Source: Mercurialis annua (Eukaryota; Streptophyta; Magnoliopsida; Malpighiales; Euphorbiaceae). Taken from it: a stretch of 64,000 nt of DNA. Of this stretch, positions 54,176 to 64,000 are shown piece by piece. The stretch lies in the NCBI RefSeq assembly GCF_937616625.2, contig NC_065571.1, positions 3,970,501 to 4,034,500 on the forward strand, in the 5' to 3' direction. The position numbers and the translations under genes are program-made. A model generated the notes under the pieces. That model searched no databases, had not been told where the DNA came from, and worked only from the letters and a program-made list of their open reading frames with translations. The number at the start of each line of letters is the position of its first letter. Positions within the stretch are counted from its first letter, which is position 1.

Positions 54176-56500
54176 AAAAAGATATGAAGTGAATGTTACT
54201 TTTAATTAATTTTTTTTTAATAATTAGAGAGAACAAAATATTTATGGGAGGATTTGAATTTACAAAAGTGGACAGCTTGATGTCAAAGTGCTTAATTAAT
54301 TGATTGATAATATCAAAAGTGAAAAAAAAATTGTAATCTATAAATGATTTTTCCCTAAATTTAAAAATAGTAATGGTCGGTGGTGGTCCTGACAATCTGA
54401 CATGCCAAGCCTTTCTACTTTTTCTTTTTCCCATATGTGCAAAAACTAGAAGAAAGATTGCTCATTTTGGTCCCTTCTTTTTCTTTGATTTTAACTTTTA
54501 ACACCTCAATGTAAAATATGCAATAAACAGGATCAGCTTATCTATAAATAGTTTTTTCTTTTTGAAATGATCTATAAATAGTTAAATACTCATCAGCCCA
54601 ACATATTCTAAGCTCAATACTGATCCAAATATTTTTGAGTTAATTAGAGAATATACTATATTATCTAATTTTATTCTCAAGATTACTGACGTTATTTTTG
54701 TTTTAGATAATTACAATTGCTCCCTTTTTTTTTTGATTTATAAGTTTTCAATTTTTGTTAAATACGTTTACTATTCAATTAAAATCCTAGCCACTTCAAA
54801 ATCCTATCTCATCACTTAATTCTTCATATTCTCTTTTTTTTTTCCACCGCCACTAATATTCATCTTACCCAATCTTTCTCAACATAAAATAATTCTCAAA
54901 GAACTAAGACCAAATATGGTTGTTTAGCTTGCTTCTAACACAATTACACTTTTAATTTTTTATTTTCTCATGGCTTTTATCTCTATCATCCAAACCTAAA
55001 TAGAGAGAGATTAATGGAGACAACAAAAACTTCAAGAAATTGCAGATCTGAACGGGTCTAGCCGTGGAAGAGACGACGAAAACGTCAAAAAATTGCAAAT
55101 CTAAAGCTGTGGAGGAGACGACAGAAAAATGAAGAAATCGTAGATCTAAACAGACCTAATCAATATTTTGGGTGTTGGTTAATCCATTTTTTTGTGAATG
55201 ACGGTGGTGATGTAATGGTGGTTTGATTTTTATGGTTGCACATCTTGCACTCTAGGTGTTTGAAGAAATGCTTAGGAGACTTGTAATATTTTTTGGGTGT
55301 TGGTTAACCAATGGTTAACATTGGTTTAACCGTTAGGTAACCTGTAATTTTTATTTTTGATATATCATTAATGAATCGTTAGTAAACACAGTTGCTGAAT
55401 TTTATGTTTTTGGTTCGTTTTTTTTGTTTTGCACAGCATGTTGCACTCTAGGTGTTTGAAAAAAATACTATGTGAGAATTAAGTGATATTTTTAGATGTT
55501 GGTTAACCAATGGTTAACATTAGATAAACCGTTGGGTAACTTGTAATAAATGTTATTTTGAATATATTATTAATAAAATCGTTATTTAACTGTTGTTGAT
55601 TTTTATTTTTGTTGATAGTTAACCAATGGTGTACTAAATGTACACCAATGACTTTGTTTTTAATACGTTGTTGGTTAACAAATGATTAACTAATGGCTAA
55701 TCAATAATTTTAGAATTAAAAAAAGACGATTTAGGTTTTATTTGTCGGTTGTTCTTGCGGTGATGAAGGCGGAGGGGTTTATAATAGAATTTTCAACTAG
55801 TTTAATAGAATGGAGGTTTGAATTTGTAATAGTTCTGTTTGTTGGTTAACCAACAGTGTTAGTATACATTTGGATAACAAAAATCGTATTTCTGAGATTA
55901 AAAAAAATATTTTTAAGAATATAAAAGTCATTTTTGCAAAAAAAAATACAGATTGTATTTTTCAAGAAAAAACTTTGAGGTTGTATTTTTGAGAATATTT
56001 TATTTTTTTTTGGTATTTATCTAAAAAACCCAATATTTTTCTGTTGCTGTGGGCTATTTCTTTTATAAATACTTGTCAGCCCAACTCTCATATTTTAAGG
56101 AGGAAATTAAAAGGAGCACTTAATTTTGAGAAATAATCTCAATATCACGTGTTCCCTTTTATTTTTTTATCATAAATCTTTTAAAGGTTTTTTATACGTG
56201 TTGGCCTTATTTCTTTTAACCCAGCACGTGATGGCCCAAAACCATTTATTCCCATCACTTTTTGAATTTCTTTCTCTTTCTCAGAGTTGCTCCTCCAGTC
56301 TTTCGTTCTTCTAAACCAACGACAAATCAAAATCATAAAATCAAAATCATAAAACTATACCAGCCTAATCTTTTGAAATTGAATTCCAAATCACTTTAGA
56401 ATTTATAATTTCGCATTTTATTTGTGTTCTTTTCCTCTCATTTAAACCATAATTGTTGCTGAGATTCTACCTAGGTCATGAATATTGTGCTTCTTCAAAT
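54176..56500. other. Intergenic region with repeated GGTTAACCAATGGTTAAC words
   Basis: The phrase TTGGTTAACCAATGGTTAAC recurs near 55300, 55500 and 55620-55700 with variations, and GTTTGAAGAAAT/TTGCACTCTAGGTG occurs at 55240 and 55440, suggesting an internal duplication of about 200 bp. No gene is supported. Confidence 0.45.
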
Positions 56501-56513
56501 TATAAGGTAAGCG

Positions 56514-56945
56514 ATGCAACTTAACGATCTCGGCTTCTTTTTCCACTTCGGCGCCAGCGCTCTTCGTGTGGTCGGCGTTGTGACGGTGGTGAAGGAGTGG
56601 TACAGTGACGATGATCATGAGGTGATTGTTGATGTTAAGGCGGTTGGCGAAATGAGAACGCCGGTGGATTTGAAGGAAATGAAGAGTAATGAGGAGTTGA
56701 GTGTTTTGTTTTGTATAGGCAGCCTAGATTGTCGGTTATGGCGGTTTCAGAGGAGATTTGGGGGAGGATTTGTGAGATCGGAGGTGGTTATGAAGGTGAC
56801 GATGGTGGTTATGAAGGTGACGGTGGTGGTTGTGGTAACGACCAAGATGACTAGATCGACGTTTCTTGTAAATTTGTTAAGAGCTTTGAATTGTAAGGCT
56901 AGTACAGAGCTACTGATATTGCTAAACCAATATATTACTTTATGA
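56514..56945 (+). other. Open frame of unknown status (143 codons)
   Basis: This segment is richer in G than its surroundings and stays open for 143 codons: MQLNDLGFFFHFGASALRVV, then DDDHEVIVDVKAV, and a Val-rich tail. In another frame at 56739-56855 a 38-codon stretch reads GGGYEGDDGGYEGDGGGC, a tandem-repeat peptide. I recognise no family, and both frames may be accidents of GGTGATGG-type repeats. Confidence 0.2.
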
Positions 56946-57059
56946 ATGACAGTGATAAACAACCATTATAGCTAATCTATATTGCTTCATGATTGAAAAT
57001 AAAATTATTAATCCCACTAGTGAAAAATGAAGTTTTAAAAGTTGAATTATTATTTAATG

Positions 57060-57330
57060 AAGTTATTTTAATATATAAACAATTCGTATATTTTTAATAA
57101 GCATATTTTGTATAATTTTATTGTATATTTTATAGAAAATAATATGTATATTTTGTGTATTTTTTATGTATACTTTAAAAAATAAGTATATCCTATATAT
57201 ATTTTATGTATATTTCATATATACTTTATAAATAATAATAAGTATATTTTGTGTATTTTTATATATATTTTGTGTATTTTTTATGTATATTTTATAAAAA
57301 ATAATAAGTATACTCTATGTATATTTTGTG

Positions 57331-57377
<47 letters not shown>

Positions 57378-57960
57378 GAAAAATAATAAATATATTTTGT
57401 GTATTTTTTACGTATATTTAGAAAATAATATGTATACTTTGTGTATTTTTTATGTATACTTTATTAAAAAATAATAAGTATACCATATATATATTTTATG
57501 TATATTTTATATATATATTTTTTAAATAATAATAAGTATATTTTGTGTATTGTTTACGTACATTTTGTGTATTTTTTATGTGTACTTTATAAAAAATAAT
57601 GAGTATACTCTATGTATATTTTATATATATTATATGAAAAAGAATCAATATATTTTTTGTATATTTTTTGCATTTTTTACGTATATTTTGTAAAATATAA
57701 TAAATATACTCTATGTATACTTTGTATATACTTTGTAATGTTAAAATAATTAGTTTTTATACATTTTTATATATAGTTGGTAAATACTAACAAGTATATT
57801 TTTTAGAAAATAATAAATATATTTTATATTATTTCTATATACGTTTTGTGTATGTTTTAATAAATATACTTTGTATATTTTTATGTAAACTTTATAGAAT
57901 ATAATAAAAAAATTATGTATATTTTGTAATTTTATAATAATTAGTATACTCTATTGTAAT
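57060..57960. repeat. Degenerate AT-rich minisatellite
   Basis: A long run of variations on TTTTGTGTATTTTTTATGTA and TATTTTATAAAAAATAATAAGT with units of roughly 55-70 bp, and a (TA)n core near 57340-57370. Copies differ by indels. Confidence 0.8.
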
Positions 57961-59168
57961 TAGAGTTAATTATAATTATAAATTAATTAATAGTACATTT
58001 TTAATTAAAATAGGCTACATTTTTACATAGTTACATTCATGTGCTACCATCTTGCCCTGACCACCACCAACCAATTCCTCACCACCGTGACCTGCTTCTC
58101 CTTCCCATCAAATTCTTTATTTTCAAATTCAATTCCAAATTGTTTTCCTAAAAAATGAATCAGTGTCAAAAACAATAACAAAATCCAATTGATTAAAATA
58201 GCCTTCTGCCCTCAACAATCAAGATCCACTGTCATTCTTCCTCTTACCACTCTTACCACCACCACCATCCTTTTTTCACTTTAATTCTTCCCCTTACATC
58301 ACCGCTACTTTTGAGAAGAAGAACAAAAATTGTGACTTTTGTTTAACAATTGAAACCAAAAATTATTACAAACCAAATCCATAAAAAATTACAAACCCAT
58401 GGAAATTAACACAAAAAGAATGATGATTGCGGCATTTTTCTTCTTCGTCATTAACAGCAAGCTTCTTCTTCGCCAACTTCAGCAGTAGAGAATTGATAGG
58501 TCGGGATGATGATTCAGATAATAGGAGAATTGGAAAACCAAATATGGAGGAGACTGACACGTGAGGCCAGAATTCACGCGCTGTTCCAAGAAGGAAGAAT
58601 GAGTAAGATTTAAGGAGGAAAATAAAACAAGTGCTGGGTGAGAATATTTTAAAAAATAAAGTGTTGAAGCAATTTTGAAAGTAATAAAAGTGTTGGTCCC
58701 AAGAAAAAAAGAACATCCATATTTTTGAGATTATTATAGCTAATTTAAATAGTTTTCAACTTTTCCCTATTTTAAGTCTCCCAATAGTATTTTGAGATAA
58801 TTGCTGAAGGTATTAAACATGAAGCATTGACTCACTTGTCTCTTAGCCCATTTCACCTCCTAATATTTATTTATATTCGTCTTAAATTGATAAAAAATAT
58901 ATTTATATTTTTTATTCGAAATTACATAAAATTAAATAATATATATTTTTTTTATTATTATAATCTAAATTCATTTTAAATACTAGTTTCAAGAGTGTAA
59001 TGTCACTATTTGATTTAAGTAAGGATAATTATAATAATTTCATTATAAACTATTTAAATATATCACATACTAAAATTATTGGTTAAATAATTTATCTATA
59101 TGCTTATATAATTGAGATGACCAAATCATTTTTGTCATCAATTTCAAACTCCTCTCAGTTGTTGTTTG

Positions 59169-59375
59169 TCAACCGGAAATGTCGCTTTCTTGAAAGGCTA
59201 AGGGGGATTCTTCGATTTCCTTTCGTTTTCCATTGTCTTTTTCTCTACTTTCCATTCTGCATCTCTGCCTCTGATTGAGTGACATTTTTTTCATGAGACA
59301 AAAGAGAGTCCTTCCTTCCTTCAGATGTAGTCGCTTGGTCTTATTTTCTCTATCGTGTAACGAATCGGATGCCAA
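59169..59375 (-). other. Balanced-composition open frame, possibly an old insertion
   Basis: The minus strand reads 68 codons including KTKRLHLKEGRTLFCLMKKM and ending EESPLAFQESDISG before a stop. Base composition is nearer 45 percent GC than the flanks, which suggests foreign or organelle origin. I cannot name the family. Confidence 0.25.
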
Positions 59376-61379
59376 AAATACTTGTTCAATTTTTAAAAGT
59401 TATTTTGAATAGATAATTCACATTGATTTTTCAATTTAAATAAAATATTTATATCAAATAAGCATTTTTGTAGATTTTTGATTAACATAAACACTTATTT
59501 AATTTTAAAAAAAAATAACTATTATGTAAATTTCATTAATTTTTTCAAATTAAATAGAATATTTATTTAATATTTTATGAATTATAAAATATTAGATTGT
59601 ATCTGTTATTTATATTAATTTATTTTAAAATAATTATTATTTAAATTTCGTACAAATGAGAGGGGTTGGTGAAAATAGTCTTGCTCTTGTGCCTTAACTA
59701 TTAGGTACCTGCCTCATCATCTATAAGATTCGGCCCAATCCTTTGGGTAGAACCTCAAAAGTGGGTCTACTCAATGGGGACAAATTCAGGCTCACAGGCT
59801 CAAGATTCAATTAGGGCTACACTAGAAGCCCAGCCCAGATTATATTTTAAAGATAAAACTAGCTGTAAATTAATCAAAGCATTTTCTCAAACAAATGATA
59901 CTAGTTAAAGATTTTGTTAAGTTGATCGAACATGTAACCACGGTTTTTCTCTGCCATAAAGGAAAGGTATCAATAAATTTATTGGCGATCCCACATTTGA
60001 AAAAAAAAATTATTATAGTCAATCAATCTACATTATTTTCTATAAATTAAATGGTGTAAGTTAACTTAATCGGATTCTATAAAAAATGATTGAACATAAT
60101 AGACGAGTTCAATTTCTTTCAAAAATACCCCATAATTAAAGTGAACAATTCAACAGGTCCAATTCTTTTCAATATCTCACTGTTCCGCTTTCATAATGGA
60201 ACAATTCATATTATATTCTTGCACTAAATCAATTAAATATTATCAAATTATACACGTATATTTTTAACTTTTCCTTCTAAAACATTTAAGTAATTTTGAT
60301 CAACGAATAAAGTATAAACTCGAACTAGAAAAAAAAGATTAAAATTTATAAAATATCACTATTAATGCCACCAAACATATAATTCATCGACATAAAATTT
60401 ATTTTTCTAAGGTAACAAATTGACATATAAAATTGGAAGTTGGAATGGATTATAGGCTAATTTTAGGTGTCTTAATTTGACAACACCACTTCTCAAAATA
60501 ATAGGTAAAATTACTCCACGAGTCAAAAAATTTAAAGTGGATCACCATATCAATTTCCCGTTGCATAAGCAATGATATTATGATACTAAATTAGTAATGT
60601 AGAATGGGAAAACTGAATTCAGCTGATTGACCTATGTTTATGCATAAATAAAGTCATGGTCAAAATGTTTATAATTAATCATTTGTTTACTCACTAATAA
60701 CTATACATCTAATTTAAAATCCAATTCCTAAGATTTGGTCTGCAAGTTTCACATTATTTTTGCTTAAATAATGAGTGCTTACTCATCCACTAAGTAGCTT
60801 ACTAGCTTGTTTAGCAATAACGTGTGGGTCTTTTGACGCAATTGTAGTTTGTTTTGAGGATAGGATAGTATAGTTAAGTTAGTCTCTTCTTTTCTAGTTG
60901 ATTTGACTTTTCCACGTTTCCTTTTTATCTTTTTTAGATTTTTATGTTTTTCATTATTTTAGATTTTTCATCATTAGAGAAAAAAATTTCACATATTTCA
61001 ATGTTAAAAAATCCCACTTTATAACTTTTTTACGTTTATATTCTAAACTAGAAAAAAATTCAATTGTACCTTATATTAGGTTTTTATGTTTCCCCTTTAT
61101 CCTGGAAAAGGATTCAATTGACGATTTAAATAGTTTAAGGATAAAAATGTTAATAGCAACTAAAAGGGTTACATCATATTTTTTTATTTTAAAAAATACA
61201 AATAAGTCCTTCAGTTTTATAAGTGTTCAAATAAATTCTAAATGTTTTCAAATATTTTATTTCAAAAAATTAAATTATTTTAAAAAATATTTCCTATCTA
61301 TCATCATACTCCTCCGATTTTTCAAACCCACTACTTTTTTTTTAAATAATTTTTTTATTTTTGTTTTCACGCTCCTCCT

Positions 61380-61494
61380 TCCATGGAAAGAGGAGCTCTC
61401 CTTCTCTTTCTTCCGTGGAAGGAAGGAGCGATGTTCGCTCCTTACTCCTCATTCCATGAAAGGAAGAAGTAGATCCCTCCTCCTTTGAGGAGGG
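61380..61494. repeat. Cluster of GA/CT-rich hairpins
   Basis: GGAGCG-ATGTT-CGCTCC (61425-61441) and CCCTCCTC-CTTT-GAGGAGGG (61475-61494) are perfect stems; further CTTCCATGG/CCGTGGAAGG words can pair. The patch is unusually GC-rich for this region. Confidence 0.7.
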
Positions 61495-61906
61495 ATTAAG
61501 TTTTTAAAAAAAAAATATAAATAGATTTTATTTTATATAAATTTTAATTTTTTTACGGATTTTGAATTAAAAAAATTATTTATAATTAATATAAATTAAA
61601 TAATTATTATCACTTGATTTTTTTTAGCGAAAAAGGTGTTTTTGTACAATTAATAATATTAATGTCTAATTAGAATATAAGCAAAATATGAAGGACTATT
61701 TTAACCCTTTTCACATGAAAAGAGATTAATTTAGTATTTCGGGTTAGAGGTGAAACATGAAAATTTAAAATAGGGTACGATTTAACTTTTTTCTATATCA
61801 GGATATATACGCAAGAAAGTTATAAGGTGGGTTTTTATTAAGTAATTAGGCCTTAAATATAACATGAAAGGGTAGATAATAGATGCAATTTTGAACAATT
61901 TATTAA

Positions 61907-62230
61907 GAGCAAATTACTTTAAGGCCCCTCACGTTTGTCACAATTCACAGTCTGATACCCTTTATTTGAAAATCACACGATTTGGTGTCTCAGTTTTGTT
62001 TTTTTAAATTATAAGGTCATTCTGTTCAATAGAGGTACTAAATTGTTAACGGAATGCAATATGAGGTACCAAATCGTTTGAAAATGAGGTATCAAATCGT
62101 TTATATAATTGAAACCGAGTTACCAAATTTTTTTATATAAAAGCTGAAGTGACAAATCGTTTGAATTTCAAATAAAAGGTATCTAACTGTGAATTATGAT
62201 AAATGTGAGAGATTTTGGAGTAATTTGCTC
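61907..62230. mobile_element. GAGCAAATTACT-type MITE, copy 3 (324 bp)
   Basis: GAGCAAATTACTTTAAGGCC at the left and GGAGTAATTTGCTC at the right are inverted ends. A perfect 9-bp direct repeat ATTTATTAA flanks it (61898-61906, 62231-62239), which fixes the family's ends and points to the Mutator superfamily. Interior words such as GAGGTACCAAATCGTTTG are shared with copies 1 and 2. Confidence 0.9.
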
Positions 62231-62239
62231 ATTTATTAA

Positions 62240-64000
62240 TCATGAACGTGGTTAATCACTTTCGGTCATCATTTGTCACACTGATCCATCTCTTTCAATA
62301 CCTAAAACAGTAATAAAAGTTAAACATTATTTTTCTACTCTTTTGGGCATTTGCAAGTTGTCTATGTGCATTTTATTGCATGTTTTGTTTTCTTAACTCT
62401 TTACCATTTAAAGGAAATTAAAATCACCAGCTGATCAATTGCTCTATTAATATAGTTAAATGATTGAGCAAATATCTAAAAGCTTTTAAACGTGGATCAC
62501 AATGATCACAAGTGTGGGCGAATCTATTTTTTTTAATCGAACTTAATTTCAAATTCACATCTGATTTTCTGACAGTCTGGACATAATCCCCTTCTAACTT
62601 TAAATTCATTACAACCCTATATTAATGTTCCAAAAATAAAATTCCATTTCAGCCCGGCTTGAAGTCCACTCTAGCCTAAGACATGAGCAAGACCTAGTTA
62701 GGAAGAGTTTATGATAGGCATTTGTCCATTTTATTATTTTGATTCTTTAGAAAAAATACAAATAAGTTAATAGTGTAGTTTTCCGCTTTAAAATTTGCAG
62801 TATTGCCTAATTAAAAATTAATATTTTGTTAATTTTATCTATTTTATAAACGTTCAATATAATATTGTCCACTTTATAAAAGAATTCTAAATCCGCCAGC
62901 GGCCAAAGGGTAGTTTCGCTGAGTACAACTAATGTGCTGTGTAGCCGTTCTCTAAGAGCAGAGCATGTGTATTACGCAAATTTTACTTGGTAATTAGAAT
63001 TGCATAAAGTGGTAGCTACTTCTATTTGAATAACTAGTTAGATAGGGATTTAAATACATCCGTGACTAGTTTTTTTAGGTAATTTTTAACTCATTTACAT
63101 GTGTTATTAGTTTAGCCTATGTTCGTTTAAAACTTTGGAGGAGGCACTCATATATCTCCCATGTCACATACCCTATAATGTGTGTCATGTCATTTTATAG
63201 TACATGAGATATGTCACGTTATTTTATATAGTATTATTTATATTGCATTGATGAATTTTATTTTATTTATTTAATCTACCATATACGTCTAAAACGAGAG
63301 CCACACGTTTTTAAATGTGTTGTAAAATTATATGATACATCGGTTTGAATAATTTCTCTTGTTAAATAAAGTATGGAAATCTTTTTTTTATTTTTACCAC
63401 GTGACGTGACAATCATTTTTTTCCCCGATTTTTATTGGCTTTTCCCGGTTCATGCATGCATGATAAGTTCGGGCAAAAATGAATTACCATGTAAGCATTT
63501 TTAGGCAAAAACTTCTTGCCACATTTGCATTTTTAATCTGAAAATATTAAGTTAAAATGAAATTTAATAATTAAAATAAAATAATTTAAATTTCGGTCAT
63601 CAAAAAGAAATAAGACGATAGTTCAGTAACTCTGAGAAATCAATAACTTTTAGAATTCGAGTGGCCGACTTCCCGTGAAACGATTTATCAAAAAGAAACA
63701 AAAAAAATAGCATTTACTTTGAAATTTCATAGTAGTTTGGTAACCTAAAGTATATTAGCATAGAAACCGTACATACCATATAAATATTAAATGAAACAAT
63801 AAACTAATTTATGAATTACAATTAATTTAATTTTCCACAAATTGGGATAAACACGAAAGATTAAAGCATACGATCCTCCTAATAGTGGAACACCAACACT
63901 ACCATTTACTTTATTTCTTGCGGGTTGGAAACATCTTCTATCTATTTTTGGTAGTGACTTATAAATTGAAAGACATCTCCAAATTATACTTTTATTAGCC
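62240..64000. other. Intergenic region to window end
   Basis: AT-rich DNA with no supported gene. CATGCATGCATG lies near 63451. Confidence 0.4.

Larger units (their letters stand above)
57961..61906. other. AT-rich intergenic region
   Basis: No gene could be supported. A GC-richer patch at 59169-59375 and a hairpin cluster at 61380-61494 are described separately. Confidence 0.4.

Noticed and set aside
54540..54590. Short direct repeat CTATAAATAGTT
   Set aside because: Too short and too AT-rich to mean anything on its own.
56090..58740. A possible large element with AATAAtctCAA-like inverted ends
   Set aside because: Similarity of the two ends (around 56131 and 58735) is patchy and no target duplication was found.
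1..64000. CRISPR arrays, operons or bacterial-type ribosome binding sites
   Set aside because: The window is plant nuclear DNA; none of these is expected or seen.

Overview
This is a stretch of flowering-plant (eudicot) nuclear DNA. It is strongly AT-rich, its genes have many introns with standard GT/AG borders, and it holds plant-only loci: a galactolipid-remodelling SFR2 gene, a TAS3 trans-acting siRNA locus, a gibberellin 2-oxidase and a neutral invertase. The wording of SFR2 and the invertase leader suggests a Malpighiales-like plant, but that is an impression from memory of the families and not a measured result.

Layout. 0.07-2.1 kb (minus): a tandem-Agenet chromatin-reader-like gene, each of its three exons coding one Agenet pair. 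3.7-4.0 kb: a Mutator-type MITE. 4.7-8.3 kb (minus): complete SFR2, ten exons, 641 aa. 10.2-16.1 kb: a dimeric tRNA-like SINE, then a 5'-truncated L1-type LINE with ORF1 and ORF2, followed by a 3 x 50 bp tandem repeat. 17.3-17.8 kb: a complete SINE and a Stowaway MITE. 22.1-22.96 kb (plus): a TAS3 locus with two miR390 sites, two tandem tasiARFs and a spliced 48-codon reading frame that stops 3 nt before the 5' miR390 site. 23.27-23.72 kb: a foldback Mutator-type MITE with a perfect 9-bp target duplication. 27.06-32.17 kb: a whole MULE transposon with an uninterrupted 752-aa transposase and a broken Ulp1-like protease gene facing it. 34.9, 39.9 and 61.9 kb: three copies of another Mutator-type MITE. 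37.07-38.62 kb: a very young, internally deleted Copia element. 42.9-46.3 kb (plus): gibberellin 2-oxidase, three exons, 334 aa. 47.0-50.6 kb (minus): an alkaline/neutral invertase with an organelle-type leader, six coding exons, 686 aa, converging on the gibberellin oxidase. 53.5-54.2 kb: a hairpin MITE next to a LINE RNase H remnant. 54.2-64 kb: almost gene-free, with AT-rich simple repeats.

The host genes do not form an operon or cluster; they are independent genes separated by transposon-rich DNA. Functionally they touch membrane-lipid repair under freezing (SFR2), auxin-response-factor silencing (TAS3), gibberellin removal (GA2ox) and sucrose breakdown (invertase). The most informative non-textbook details are the TAS3 reading frame that needs splicing to end at the miR390 site, the MULE with intact transposase and damaged Ulp1 partner, the Copia element with apparent TA...TA ends, and several precise target duplications that define non-autonomous elements.
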